This document shows positions 8,475 to 15,948 of a stretch of 35,481 nt of DNA, piece by piece. Both the position numbers and the translations under genes were made by a program. Origin of the DNA: CAYLRY01 sp964386535 (GTDB lineage Bacteria > Chloroflexota > Dehalococcoidia > Dehalococcoidales > UBA3254); NCBI GenBank assembly GCA_964386535.1, contig CAYLRY010000030.1, forward strand, positions 1 to 35,481. Reading direction: 5' to 3'. The notes beneath the pieces are model-generated. The model made no database searches. It was given only the letters and a program-made list of their open reading frames with translations, and was not told the DNA's origin. The first letter of the stretch is position 1. The number at the start of each line of letters is the position of its first letter.

Positions 8475-9374
8475 ATGAAAATCCGATACAAGCTATCTGC
8501 GGCCTTTTTAAGCTTATTCATGATTTTAACCCTGACAGCAGGTGTTTTAGCCTGCACGGCTGAGAAAACCAACATGCCGGTAGTGCTTTTTAGCGACTAC
8601 GGACGCGGCGACTACCGGACACTTCAACTGAAAGGTGCTATTCTGTCTCAAAATCCCCAGGCAGTTATTATTGACGCTTCCCTGGAGATTCCTCCCTTTG
8701 ATATAGCTACCGGCGCTTTCATGCTTTCCGTTGCAGCCAGGGAGTTCCCGGAAAAAGTGGTGTTTGTGGTAGTGGTAGCTACTTATTACCGTCCAGACCC
8801 TCGTTACCTGGTATTGACCACCAATAGAGACCAGGTCTTTGTGGCGCCGGACAACGGCCTGCTGACATACGTGATCCAGGAAAGCGGCATCAAGAGCCTT
8901 TACAGCGTGGATAACCAGGCGTTATTTAACGGTCCCTTCTCAGCTTTATCATCCGAACGGGTAGAGGGCATCGTTGCGGCCAGAGTCTCTACAGGTTATC
9001 CATTGAAGGATATCGGGGCTGTAGTAGATCAGCCGGCCCTCATGGACATCCAGAAGCCGGTAATAAAAGACAACCAGATCCTGAGCACAGTGATTTTTGT
9101 GGATAGTTTTGGAAACTGCATCACCAATATTCCCAGGGATACAGCTATCCAATACGGCCTGAAACCGGGTGATTCCCTCAAGGTGCAAACTGCAGAAAAG
9201 ATAGTTGAAGCTAAATACGGGAGCATCTACTCCGACGTCCCCCAAGGGGAAAATATCGTATTTGTGCTCAGTAATCTGGGAGTGGTGCAGTTGTCCATAA
9301 ACCTGGGGAATTTCTCTGAGGCCTATAACCTCAAAGCAGGATCCAGGATAGGTATACAGAAGACGAACCGGTAG
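8475..9374 (+). CDS. Exported SAM hydrolase-like protein (DUF62 family), probably inactive
   Basis: Member of the S-adenosylmethionine hydrolase/halogenase family (DUF62) by overall pattern: VVLFSDYGRGD (N-terminal ribose-binding Asp41), IPPFDIATGAFML, VFVAPDNGLLTYV, and C-terminal VDSFGNCITNI and LSNLGVVQLSINLG. Family members are normally cytoplasmic, but this one starts with a signal segment ending VLAC (Cys27, lipoprotein candidate). By my alignment with archaeal PH0463, the catalytic Asp68-Arg75-His127 become Ala102, Pro109 and Asn152: the family 'DPGVG..R' loop reads ATYYRPDPR and 'FHGRD' reads FNGPF. Hydrolysis of SAM to adenosine and methionine is thus unlikely; ligand binding may remain. 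I chose the second Met because AAGGA abuts the first ATG at 8463 but is 10-11 nt from the second. Confidence 0.8.
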   Translation: MKIRYKLSAAFLSLFMILTLTAGVLACTAEKTNMPVVLFSDYGRGDYRTLQLKGAILSQNPQAVIIDASLEIPPFDIATGAFMLSVAAREFPEKVVFVVVVATYYRPDPRYLVLTTNRDQVFVAPDNGLLTYVIQESGIKSLYSVDNQALFNGPFSALSSERVEGIVAARVSTGYPLKDIGAVVDQPALMDIQKPVIKDNQILSTVIFVDSFGNCITNIPRDTAIQYGLKPGDSLKVQTAEKIVEAKYGSIYSDVPQGENIVFVLSNLGVVQLSINLGNFSEAYNLKAGSRIGIQKTNR

Positions 9375-9703
9375 GCGGATTTTGTAGCTTCTCAAATATA
9401 AACAAATATTCTTTTAAGAATTCTCTAACAGAGGCGGTAGACTCCAGTTTTCGCCCGGATACAGAAACTTTTTTCATTCGGAGTGCCGGCGGCTAGCCAG
9501 AATAAACAATTACCTCGAAAACGTCCAGAAGACCATTCAGGGGAAAACGGTGTCCAGACCTCTGACCTCTTCCCTATTGGATGCCGGTTCAGGTATTGGA
9601 TGGAAATAATTTAGAAGCTCTGTTTCGTATGAAACCCTTTTTCGTGGTTGCTGGAACCGGCTTTTTAAGTATGGGCATACACGCTATTACATGGTAAAAA
9701 ACT
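9375..9703. other. Intergenic stretch between convergent genes
   Basis: About 330 bp without a recognisable gene. The only structure I see is a short hairpin, GTTTC-GTAT-GAAAC (9622-9635), followed by CCCTTTTTC, a weak terminator candidate for the plus-strand gene. Confidence 0.5.
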
Positions 9704-10867
9704 TTAAAAGGATTGCGGAGCGAAAAGGAAATCCCTGATAATGGCACTCGTTTCCTGGCTGTTGGGGATACCTATGTGCGTTCCGGCGACACGCCTGGCT
9801 TCCGGACAATAGTTCAAAGAGGCGCTTAAAACCGGTACGAGGCTGTCTCCTTTTTGCCCGCTGTCATAAGATTTACTGAAGCTTTTACTCATGGTTTCCC
9901 TGAAATAGACACGGTCAGGTGTAATTTCAGAATCAGAGTAAATCACCAGGTTTTCCCGGCCAGGCAAGGCAGCCCCCAGTTCTTCTTTAAACTGCATGGC
10001 GGCTTTTATTTTGGCCAGCATTTCCTGCGAGAAGAAGCGGAAGCGGTTTTTAAAATAGGTCTCCTGGACTCCAATAACGGGAATTTCCTCGGACAGGTTT
10101 TTACGTACCACCAGTGGATGACCGGCATCCAGATAAAAGCGGTCCGGCAGCAATTCATATACCGAATCCATCTCACGCGCCAGCCAGTTTATCTCTTTTT
10201 CCAGGGAAATGGCGTTCCCGTAGCGGTGCAAATACCATCGCCAGACCAGATCTCCTAACATGGTCCCGAAGAAATTCTGGAAAACGGCAAATTCAATTTT
10301 AGGATGGATAGCAAAATAGGCTTTGGGGGAACCATAATGGGGTGAGGCGATATATACGGCACGCCTGACCGGGGCATTGAACATCTTGACAGCAGCACGG
10401 GTGACCAGTCCGCCCATGGAATGATTGATAATATCTACAGAATGACATTGGGGATGGCCGGCCAGTAGTTTGTTGATAAACTCTGCCAGTTGCCGGCCGG
10501 ACTGGCGGTTGCTCTGTGTCCAGTCATAGGCAAATATCCGGAAATTGTGCCCCAGAATATAACCCATGTTTTCCAGATAACGCAGCAGTTCACTGTATAC
10601 CAGAGGAAAGAGCGGATCATTCAGAGAGACTTCTTTCCCGGGTATTTCAATAAGATCTCTGAGGGATTTGGGTTTAAAATGCCCGCCTTCCCACCAGCCC
10701 AGGGGGGGCCAGATGGGTTCATTGCTCCATTTTTTAAATAATCTGGAGCCCATTAATCCGGGCACGAAAACAAGAGGTATATCCGGGGGTTGCTCCGGCG
10801 GCCTGAGGATAATAGTTTGAGTGCTTCCGGTATTTTCTGTCTGCTGAGTAAAAGGTATATGAGACAT
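9704..10867 (-). CDS. LCAT-like alpha/beta-hydrolase (lipase/acyltransferase)
   Basis: Alpha/beta-hydrolase of the lecithin:cholesterol acyltransferase group (PF02450 type), 387 residues from the chosen start. The oxyanion-side motif VFVPGLMGSRLF opens the domain. FRIFAYDWTQSNRQS precedes the nucleophile motif IINHSMGGLVTRA (Ser150). The acid is probably Asp341 in GDSLVPVLSAS, a classic LCAT motif, and the base His364 in AGTHIGIP. There is no signal peptide, so a cytoplasmic or membrane-associated lipase or phospholipase is likely; substrate unknown. A longer reading from the TTG at 10942 is possible, but that codon coincides with the predicted transcription start, so the ATG at 10867 (purine-rich AGGAAAAAAAGAAG upstream) is preferred. 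Confidence 0.85.
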   Translation of the reverse strand: MSHIPFTQQTENTGSTQTIILRPPEQPPDIPLVFVPGLMGSRLFKKWSNEPIWPPLGWWEGGHFKPKSLRDLIEIPGKEVSLNDPLFPLVYSELLRYLENMGYILGHNFRIFAYDWTQSNRQSGRQLAEFINKLLAGHPQCHSVDIINHSMGGLVTRAAVKMFNAPVRRAVYIASPHYGSPKAYFAIHPKIEFAVFQNFFGTMLGDLVWRWYLHRYGNAISLEKEINWLAREMDSVYELLPDRFYLDAGHPLVVRKNLSEEIPVIGVQETYFKNRFRFFSQEMLAKIKAAMQFKEELGAALPGRENLVIYSDSEITPDRVYFRETMSKSFSKSYDSGQKGDSLVPVLSASLNYCPEARRVAGTHIGIPNSQETSAIIRDFLFAPQSF

Positions 10868-10948
10868 AGCTTCTTTTTTTCCTGAATAAAGGTTTAGCTG
10901 CAAAAATACCTTCTCATTGACTGCGCTATATAATTTAAACAATATTAT

Positions 10949-10977
10949 ATAATACCTAACCCTATCTTGAATATCAA
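10949..10977 (-). promoter_or_regulatory. Promoter of the LCAT-like gene
   Basis: Minus strand TTGATA (10972-10977), 17-bp spacer, TATTAT (10949-10954). The predicted start is near 10942, giving a 75-nt leader to the ATG at 10867. Confidence 0.65.
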
Positions 10978-11138
10978 GGTATTTTTAATAAATTTATAGT
11001 ATTAAATCCGTGAGATTAGAATTTAGAGTAATTAACTTGAACGCCATCCGAGTAATTGATCTTCTGTTTTGATCTCTCCCGGGGAATACCGGAATCTGGG
11101 TCTGGCGCCGAAGGTTAAAGACAGCGTCATGAAGATAT

Positions 11139-11167
11139 TTGACAGAACAGAGGGAGTGTAGTATGAT
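11139..11167 (+). promoter_or_regulatory. Strong sigma70-type promoter of the AbrB-ABC operon
   Basis: Consensus TTGACA (11139-11144), 17-bp spacer, TATGAT (11162-11167). The expected start near 11174 lies about 48 nt before the AbrB-like gene. Confidence 0.8.
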
Positions 11168-11221
11168 TTGCTTTGTAAATAAGATATACACAGTAAATAA
11201 AGCAGCAATGGGAGAGGAAGG

Positions 11222-11473
11222 ATGGAGACACCGGAGGGAAAACGATTTTACGGATCAGTTACCGTCAGTGAGCGGGGCCAGATAGTAATACCGGCAGACG
11301 CCAGGAAAGACTTCGGCATCAAAACCGGTGACAAGCTGCTGGTTTTTGGAGATTTGGAGAGGGGACTGGCTCTGGCAACGGTGGATATCATGCAAAAAAC
11401 CATGGAGGGAACCATGGATTTATACAGGGAAATTGGAACGGTTATAAGGTCCAGCCAGGAGCAACCGGGATAA
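11222..11473 (+). CDS. AbrB/MazE-type (SpoVT-AbrB) transcriptional regulator
   Basis: Small DNA-binding protein of 83 residues with one swapped-hairpin AbrB domain: VTVSERGQIVIPADARKDFGIKTGDKLLVFGD (residues about 13-45), the canonical pattern of this fold. The 38-residue tail is of unknown role. The ATG follows GAGAGGAAGG. It is the first gene of a unit with an ABC-2 transporter, 36 nt upstream of the ATPase gene, and most likely regulates that operon. The same gene order (AbrB-domain gene before an ABC-2 ATPase) is seen in other prokaryotes. Use as an antitoxin is less likely because no toxin gene adjoins it. Confidence 0.88.
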   Translation: METPEGKRFYGSVTVSERGQIVIPADARKDFGIKTGDKLLVFGDLERGLALATVDIMQKTMEGTMDLYREIGTVIRSSQEQPG

Positions 11474-11509
11474 ATTTTTTTCAGGAAATGGTATTTAGAG
11501 GGTGAAAAA

Positions 11510-12436
11510 ATGGAACCAGCGATCAGTCTGGAAAAGGTCAGCAAGACCCTGGGCGACCGGGAAATACTCAGGGGAATCAGCTTCACAGTATCCCGGGGGG
11601 ACATCTTCGGCTATCTGGGCCCCAACGGGGCAGGCAAGACTACCACCATCAGAATCTTGCTGGGATTATTCAAGGCCAGCGCAGGGCAGTTGCATATTCT
11701 GGGACAGGATATCAACCTGAGCTCCACCCGGCAGAAAATAGGTTTCGCCCTGGACCCGGACGGTCTTTATGACAGCATGACCGGTGAAGAAAATCTGGCT
11801 TTTTACGCCAGAATTTACCAGGTAAACCATTTCGGACCAAGAATAACTTCTTTATTGGAGGCGGTGGAGCTGGGCAAGAGGGGCAAAGACAGGGTGGGAA
11901 CCTACTCCAAGGGCATGAGGCAGAGGCTGTCCCTGGCCAGGGCCATGGTGCATGACCCGGAGGTGCTGGTGCTGGATGAGCCCACCGCGGGGGTTGATCC
12001 TTCCGGACAGATTGAAATAAGAAAAATTCTGCTGGATATAGCCCACAGGGAAAATAAGACCGTATTCTTAAGCTCCCATAACCTGGATGAGGTTCAGAGG
12101 ATATGCAACCGTATTGCTTTAATCGACCGGGGAGAGATAAGGCTCTACGGCGTACTGGAAAACCTGCGGCGGGAGATGGGCGGGGGCGAGGTGGTGGTGG
12201 AAATTGCCGGTGAAAGCCCCGTGCCTATTCCGGCTGAATTGTCTGGTCTAGCCATTTTGGGATTTAAAGAAATAAACGGCAAAAACCTGGTCTTCTCGGC
12301 GCAGAAAGGAGTGGAGGTCTCGGATATCATCAGCGCGGTGGTGGCAAAGGGCATTAAAATAGAAAAGGTCATGCGCAAAGAAGCTTCACTGGAGGAGATG
12401 TACGCCGCTATCCTGAAGGAGGTGGAACCGAAATGA
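11510..12436 (+). CDS. ABC-2 type transporter ATP-binding protein
   Basis: ATPase of an ABC-2 (drug, lipid or Na+-type) exporter, 308 residues. Walker A is GPNGAGKT (37-44), the signature TYSKGMRQRLSLARAM, Walker B VLVLDEPTAGVDP, and the switch His in VFLSSHNLDEV. The Q-loop is odd: the usual Gln region reads FALDPDGLYDSMTGEENL, with no obvious Gln. The C-terminal 80 residues form the accessory domain common in this subfamily. The ATG has AGAGGGTG upstream, and the stop overlaps the next start by 4 nt (ATGA), so the permease is translationally coupled. Confidence 0.95.
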   Translation: MEPAISLEKVSKTLGDREILRGISFTVSRGDIFGYLGPNGAGKTTTIRILLGLFKASAGQLHILGQDINLSSTRQKIGFALDPDGLYDSMTGEENLAFYARIYQVNHFGPRITSLLEAVELGKRGKDRVGTYSKGMRQRLSLARAMVHDPEVLVLDEPTAGVDPSGQIEIRKILLDIAHRENKTVFLSSHNLDEVQRICNRIALIDRGEIRLYGVLENLRREMGGGEVVVEIAGESPVPIPAELSGLAILGFKEINGKNLVFSAQKGVEVSDIISAVVAKGIKIEKVMRKEASLEEMYAAILKEVEPK

Positions 12437-13173
12437 GAAATATTTACTTCTTAGCTGCCTCCGGAATTAAAAGCTACCTGCGGTCAAAAATCACCTTGAT
12501 CATAGCCTGGACTGTAATATTAATGATAGTCATTGCCCTGGCTGTGGCTTTATCGGTCTTCATGATTGCCCCTGAAATGCGGGCGGATGTACCGGACAGA
12601 TCCAAACTCCAGCTTTATCTGAGCCTGATCATGTATTCCTCCTGTGTTATCAGTGTGGGGGTCAATCTCAGCTCTTATGCCTTCCAGTCCCTGGTGAGGG
12701 AGAAGTCCCGTGGGGTGATAAACTCGTTGCTGGCCACTCCGTTGAAAGCCGGAGACATCTGGGCGGCAAAAAGCCTGGCGGTTTTTCTCCCCGGCCTGGT
12801 AATGGGCGAAATTTTTGCAGTAGTGGTGATGATAGCCGTCAACTATTACTATTTTGTGGCGGAAACAGGTTTTCTTATGACTCCCTGGATAGCCTTAAGC
12901 ACCTTCCTGTGTGCGCCGCTGGTCTATCTGGCACTCAGCTTTCTGGTGCATATCGTGGGGTTAACCGGCAAACCGGCCACAGCCAATGCGATAATCCAGG
13001 TCTTTTTGCCGGTTTTTGTAACGCTGATGATCAATCTGATCGTGAGGGATATCCTGGACGCCAGTTCATGGACCTTTACGCTTATAAACCTTGGCATAGC
13101 CGCGGCTATCGGGATTGCGGCCTTTTCCCTCAGGTCCAGGCTGAAGAACGAGACGATCGTGCTTTCAGGTTAG
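12433..13173 (+). CDS. ABC-2 type transporter permease (first)
   Basis: Membrane component of the exporter, 246 residues, about six helices (near 17-43, 54-75, 105-135, 145-175, 180-205 and 212-232). It holds the ABC-2 motif EKSRGVINSLLATPLKAGDIWAAKSL, the coupling region that contacts the ATPase. It is similar in length and layout to the second permease, including a shared -LLATPL(K/R)...W.(A/G)KSL motif, suggesting gene duplication and a heterodimeric channel. Confidence 0.92.
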   Translation: MRNIYFLAASGIKSYLRSKITLIIAWTVILMIVIALAVALSVFMIAPEMRADVPDRSKLQLYLSLIMYSSCVISVGVNLSSYAFQSLVREKSRGVINSLLATPLKAGDIWAAKSLAVFLPGLVMGEIFAVVVMIAVNYYYFVAETGFLMTPWIALSTFLCAPLVYLALSFLVHIVGLTGKPATANAIIQVFLPVFVTLMINLIVRDILDASSWTFTLINLGIAAAIGIAAFSLRSRLKNETIVLSG

Positions 13174-13267
13174 GAGACTGCTGAAGAGAAGGTAGTCTCC
13201 CCATAAAAGGGGGATTCAGGGGGTTGAACAAGACTTTTTTAGCATTCTGTACAGGAGAAGAGACCGG

Positions 13268-14008
13268 ATGATGACAGTGATACGCCGTGACTTCAATGAG
13301 CTTCGGAAGAGCGGCGCCTTCCGCATAATGCTGATTGTTTCAGCTATTATTGTGACAGGTGCTTCCGCCGGCATCAGTGTGCTTTTAAGAAGGCAGGGAT
13401 GGCTGGGAGCGGAAGACGCGCAGACCTGGCTGGACCTGATCATCGGATTAATCTTTTACTTTCTACCGGTCCTGGTAATGATGGCTTTCATCTGGGCGTT
13501 CGGCAGTCTACCGGTAACTAAAGAGAAGGTCAGCGGCAACGTGGAGTGCCTGCTGGCTACCCCGCTCAGACCCGTGGAACTGTGGATGGGCAAGAGCCTG
13601 TCCATCTTCCTGCCGGGTCTGGTTATTTCAGTGGCGGCTGCCGTCCTGGTGGTGCTGATCATCAACCTGGCGGCTATCCTGCCGGCTGCGGGATATTTCG
13701 CCCTGCCGGATCCCGTCATGGTGGCCGGATTTGCGGTCAATGTACTGCTTTTCTTCGGCCTGCTCTCATTTATTATACTTTTTTCCCTGGCCAACAATCC
13801 GGATATCGCCATCACACCCTCCTTCATTATAGGTTTCGGCATTATGGTAGGCATGCCGCTGGGGCTGGCTACAGGCGCCATCGATCTGGACTCATGGTTT
13901 TTCGTGCTGTGGTATTTCCTTGGAACAGCGGCGGCCTGGGCGGGCATTATTTACCTCTCTCGCATGCTGACTAAAGAGAATATAGTGCTTTCCAGTAAGG
14001 GGGAGTAG
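13268..14008 (+). CDS. ABC-2 type transporter permease (second)
   Basis: Second membrane subunit, also 246 residues, with about six helices and the motif EKVSGNVECLLATPLRPVELWMGKSL. Both permeases end with the same phrase (NIVLSSKGE here, TIVLSG in the first), supporting common descent. Two consecutive ATG codons at 13268 and 13271 follow AGGAG. A 94-nt gap from the first permease contains a small CTCCCC/GGGGGA hairpin at about 13196-13214, which could tune expression of the downstream subunit. Confidence 0.92.
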   Translation: MMTVIRRDFNELRKSGAFRIMLIVSAIIVTGASAGISVLLRRQGWLGAEDAQTWLDLIIGLIFYFLPVLVMMAFIWAFGSLPVTKEKVSGNVECLLATPLRPVELWMGKSLSIFLPGLVISVAAAVLVVLIINLAAILPAAGYFALPDPVMVAGFAVNVLLFFGLLSFIILFSLANNPDIAITPSFIIGFGIMVGMPLGLATGAIDLDSWFFVLWYFLGTAAAWAGIIYLSRMLTKENIVLSSKGE

Positions 14009-14097
14009 AGAAGGGGGTGCTGGCAAAGGCCTGCGGTTTTTATCCCCAATTCTTGACTCCTGCCAATGGACCTCAAATGTTAAGTCAACAGCAAAAG

Positions 14098-14361
14098 ACA
14101 CCTTCAATGTCGCAGATGTCGCTTTTGCTGGCAAGTGCAAAACAATTACTCCGGAATACTCTCCGGGTGGATAATTCCGAATATCAGCAAAACCGAAGTC
14201 CCCAGTAATCAAGCATAAATTATTTTCTTGGCGTAAGCAGCAATGTCAGCGTCACTTGCCCCGCGAAATCCTATGTCACGAACATCCAATGTTTCGTGGC
14301 CATGCTGCCGTAAGATTTCAGCCGTTGACCGGTGCAAATCCTCATCAATAAGAAATGGCAT
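14098..14361 (-). pseudogene. DUF5615 PIN-like toxin, frameshifted and truncated
   Basis: The first frame reads MPFLIDEDLHRSTAEILRQH then HETLDVRDIGFRGASDADI, the start of DUF5615 PIN-like proteins with acidic residues D7 and D8 of the nuclease site. It stops at 14209. The next frame continues without gap as LITGDFGFADIRNYPPGEYSG and VIVLHLP, the family's second half with the conserved TGDFGFADI acidic motif. Adding one A to the AAAA run near 14223 restores one reading frame (AKKNNLCLITGDF). After KATSATLKV, near 14098, similarity fades, so the C-terminus is also lost or diverged. The gene lies 8 nt after a DUF433 antitoxin remnant, the normal partner of this toxin type. Confidence 0.8.
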
Positions 14362-14369
14362 CAATAACC

Positions 14370-14489
14370 TTATCTCACCGGTAATGGATGAAACTCATCG
14401 GCTTCGACTAAGTCAGCAGCATACGCAAGGGCTGCAGCAATATCTCCATCAGTTATCGCGTATTCGCGGATTACGTTTTCTCTGGTCAT
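14370..14489 (-). pseudogene. DUF433 antitoxin, C-terminal fragment
   Basis: A 39-residue frame, MTRENVIREYAITDGDIAAA then LAYAADLVEADEFHPLPVR, matches the C-terminal helix-turn-helix portion of DUF433 antitoxins (typically 'EEIIREYPHLTREDILAALAYAAEL'). The N-terminal half, usually including 'GKPCIRGTRI', is missing, and upstream sequence does not supply it. It directly precedes the DUF5615 remnant on the same strand. Confidence 0.75.
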
Positions 14490-14695
14490 AACGTTTCAAT
14501 TTTACTAAATATGAAATAAAAAAATCTTTGCGAAAGTACTACCTGTTGATACCCCGGCTCCATTTCTTCTTTCTTTAAAGTATTAAAGTTGTTCACTCAC
14601 CCTTTTTCTTCTTGCCTTCCGGATTGCACAATAGCCTTTATGAGGAGTTATCATACTTGTTAGAATCTTGTTTTTGGTAACCGGAGGGAAGTGCA

Positions 14696-15256
14696 TTGAA
14701 TAAAAAGGATCTATCACCAGAAGAACGCCGAGAATTCCTCAAGACATTGAAAGCCCGTTTTGAGAAAAACATGAACCGCCATCAAGGTGTTCAATGGGCT
14801 TCAGTGCAAGCCAGGCTGGAAGCTAATGCGGAAAAATTATGGTCGCTCCATGAAATGGAAAGAACCGGTGGTGAACCGGATATTGTTAATGTTGACGAAA
14901 AAGCGGGCGAATTTTTATTCTATGATTGTGCAGCAGAGAGTCCCAAAGGCCGTAGAAATGTCTGTTACGACCATGAAGCGCTGATGTCGAGGAAAGAACA
15001 TAAACCGCAGAATAGCGCTGTTGATATAGCGCGTGCTATGGGCATTGAACTATTAACGGAAGATGAGTATCGAGGGTTGCAGAAATCAGGGGAGTTCGAT
15101 ACCAAAACATCTAGCTGGATAACTACACCTTCTATTATTCGAAATCTCGGCGGCGCCCTCTTCTGCGACCGGCGCTACAACCACGTGTTTGTTTATCACA
15201 ACAGTGCGGAATCTTACTATGCCGCCAGGGGATTCCGCTGCAAGTTACGGGTCTGA
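14696..15256 (+). CDS. DUF4256 family protein
   Basis: Intact 186-residue member of DUF4256, a family of unknown function. Characteristic segments are LKARFEKNMNRHQGVQWA, LWSLHEMERTGGEPD, FYDCAAESPKGRRNVCYD, GIELLTEDEYR, FDTKTSSWITTP, GGALFCDRRYNHVFVYHN and SYYAARGFR, in the family order and at full length. It is predicted soluble, with no signal peptide. The TTG start is preceded by GGAGGG at 7 nt. It is monocistronic, flanked by toxin-antitoxin remnants and a regulator gene, so context gives no hint of role. Confidence 0.9.
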   Translation: MNKKDLSPEERREFLKTLKARFEKNMNRHQGVQWASVQARLEANAEKLWSLHEMERTGGEPDIVNVDEKAGEFLFYDCAAESPKGRRNVCYDHEALMSRKEHKPQNSAVDIARAMGIELLTEDEYRGLQKSGEFDTKTSSWITTPSIIRNLGGALFCDRRYNHVFVYHNSAESYYAARGFRCKLRV

Positions 15257-15531
15257 ACACCGCACAGCATACGCAATACACTTTACGAAGCGGTAGCTAA
15301 ACGCAGCAGAGCTGAAAAAATGCTCTGGTCGGGGAGCCTGGAAATCAGTTCAAAGCTCTTCACGGTACCTTCTGTTGTTTGCGGTAAGTGTTATTGCATA
15401 GTATATGGGTCTTTTCTCTCCTTTTGAATAGGAAGCCGCGACGTCTGAGGCACATAAAGCAGGCTAAATCTGTCGGGTACTCTAAGGGCTGCCAAGCGCT
15501 GTGTATATTTCCACAGACGCAAAAAAAATAT

Positions 15532-15560
15532 TTGACAGGCCTTAAAGTTTCTGTTAAAAT
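15532..15560 (+). promoter_or_regulatory. Near-consensus promoter of the IclR-SBP unit
   Basis: Perfect TTGACA (15532-15537), 17-bp spacer, TAAAAT (15555-15560). The predicted start is near 15567, so the palindrome at 15584-15604 lies at about +18 to +38. Confidence 0.8.
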
Positions 15561-15583
15561 CCTGCCACTTTCTACCATTTGAA

Positions 15584-15604
15584 GAATTTCAATTATTGAA
15601 ATTC
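15584..15604. promoter_or_regulatory. 21-bp palindromic operator candidate
   Basis: Perfect inverted repeat with arms GAATTTCAAT and ATTGAAATTC around one T. It sits between the promoter and the ribosome site of the IclR-type gene. IclR-family proteins often bind such TTTCA/TGAAA palindromes, so autoregulation by roadblock is plausible. The site also encodes the leader hairpin of the mRNA. Confidence 0.6.
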
Positions 15605-15616
15605 AGGTGGCATGGA

Positions 15617-15880
15617 ATGGAGAATGTTTCCAAAACAGTTAATAAAGCCCTGGACGTGTTGGAAATCTTTCTACAGAAAGACGGGGAACTCAGACTGGCT
15701 GAACTGGCTGGCCTGACCGGTCTGGATAGAGCCACAACTTACAGGCTGACTTCAACTCTGGTTAAACGGAGATTTCTGCACCAGACCCGTAAAAATGGTA
15801 AATATTCTCTTGGTCTCAAGATGATTGACTGCAGCTTCGCCATCAGAAGGAATCTGAAATTCATCCTGGCCGCGAAATAG
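15617..15880 (+). CDS. Truncated IclR-family regulator, HTH domain only
   Basis: 87 residues comprising the winged helix-turn-helix of IclR regulators: SKTVNKALDVLEIFLQKDGE, LRLAELAGLTGLDRATTYRL, then TSTLVKRRFLHQTRKNGKYS and LGLKMID. A full IclR protein has about 250 residues. Here a TAG ends the frame at ILAAK, exactly where the effector-binding domain would begin, and the next 68 nt cannot encode it. The ATG at 15617 has AGGTGG 6 nt upstream; an in-frame TTG at 15596 lies inside the operator. It may be a decayed gene or a functional stand-alone DNA-binding domain, since promoter, operator and ribosome site are intact. It is likely co-transcribed with the binding-protein gene 68 nt downstream. 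Confidence 0.82.
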   Translation: MENVSKTVNKALDVLEIFLQKDGELRLAELAGLTGLDRATTYRLTSTLVKRRFLHQTRKNGKYSLGLKMIDCSFAIRRNLKFILAAK

Positions 15881-15948
15881 GAACAAAAAAGAACTCTGCT
15901 ATAAGGAGTTATTCCTGGTGAAAAAGTAATTAGAGTAAGGAGTTACAA

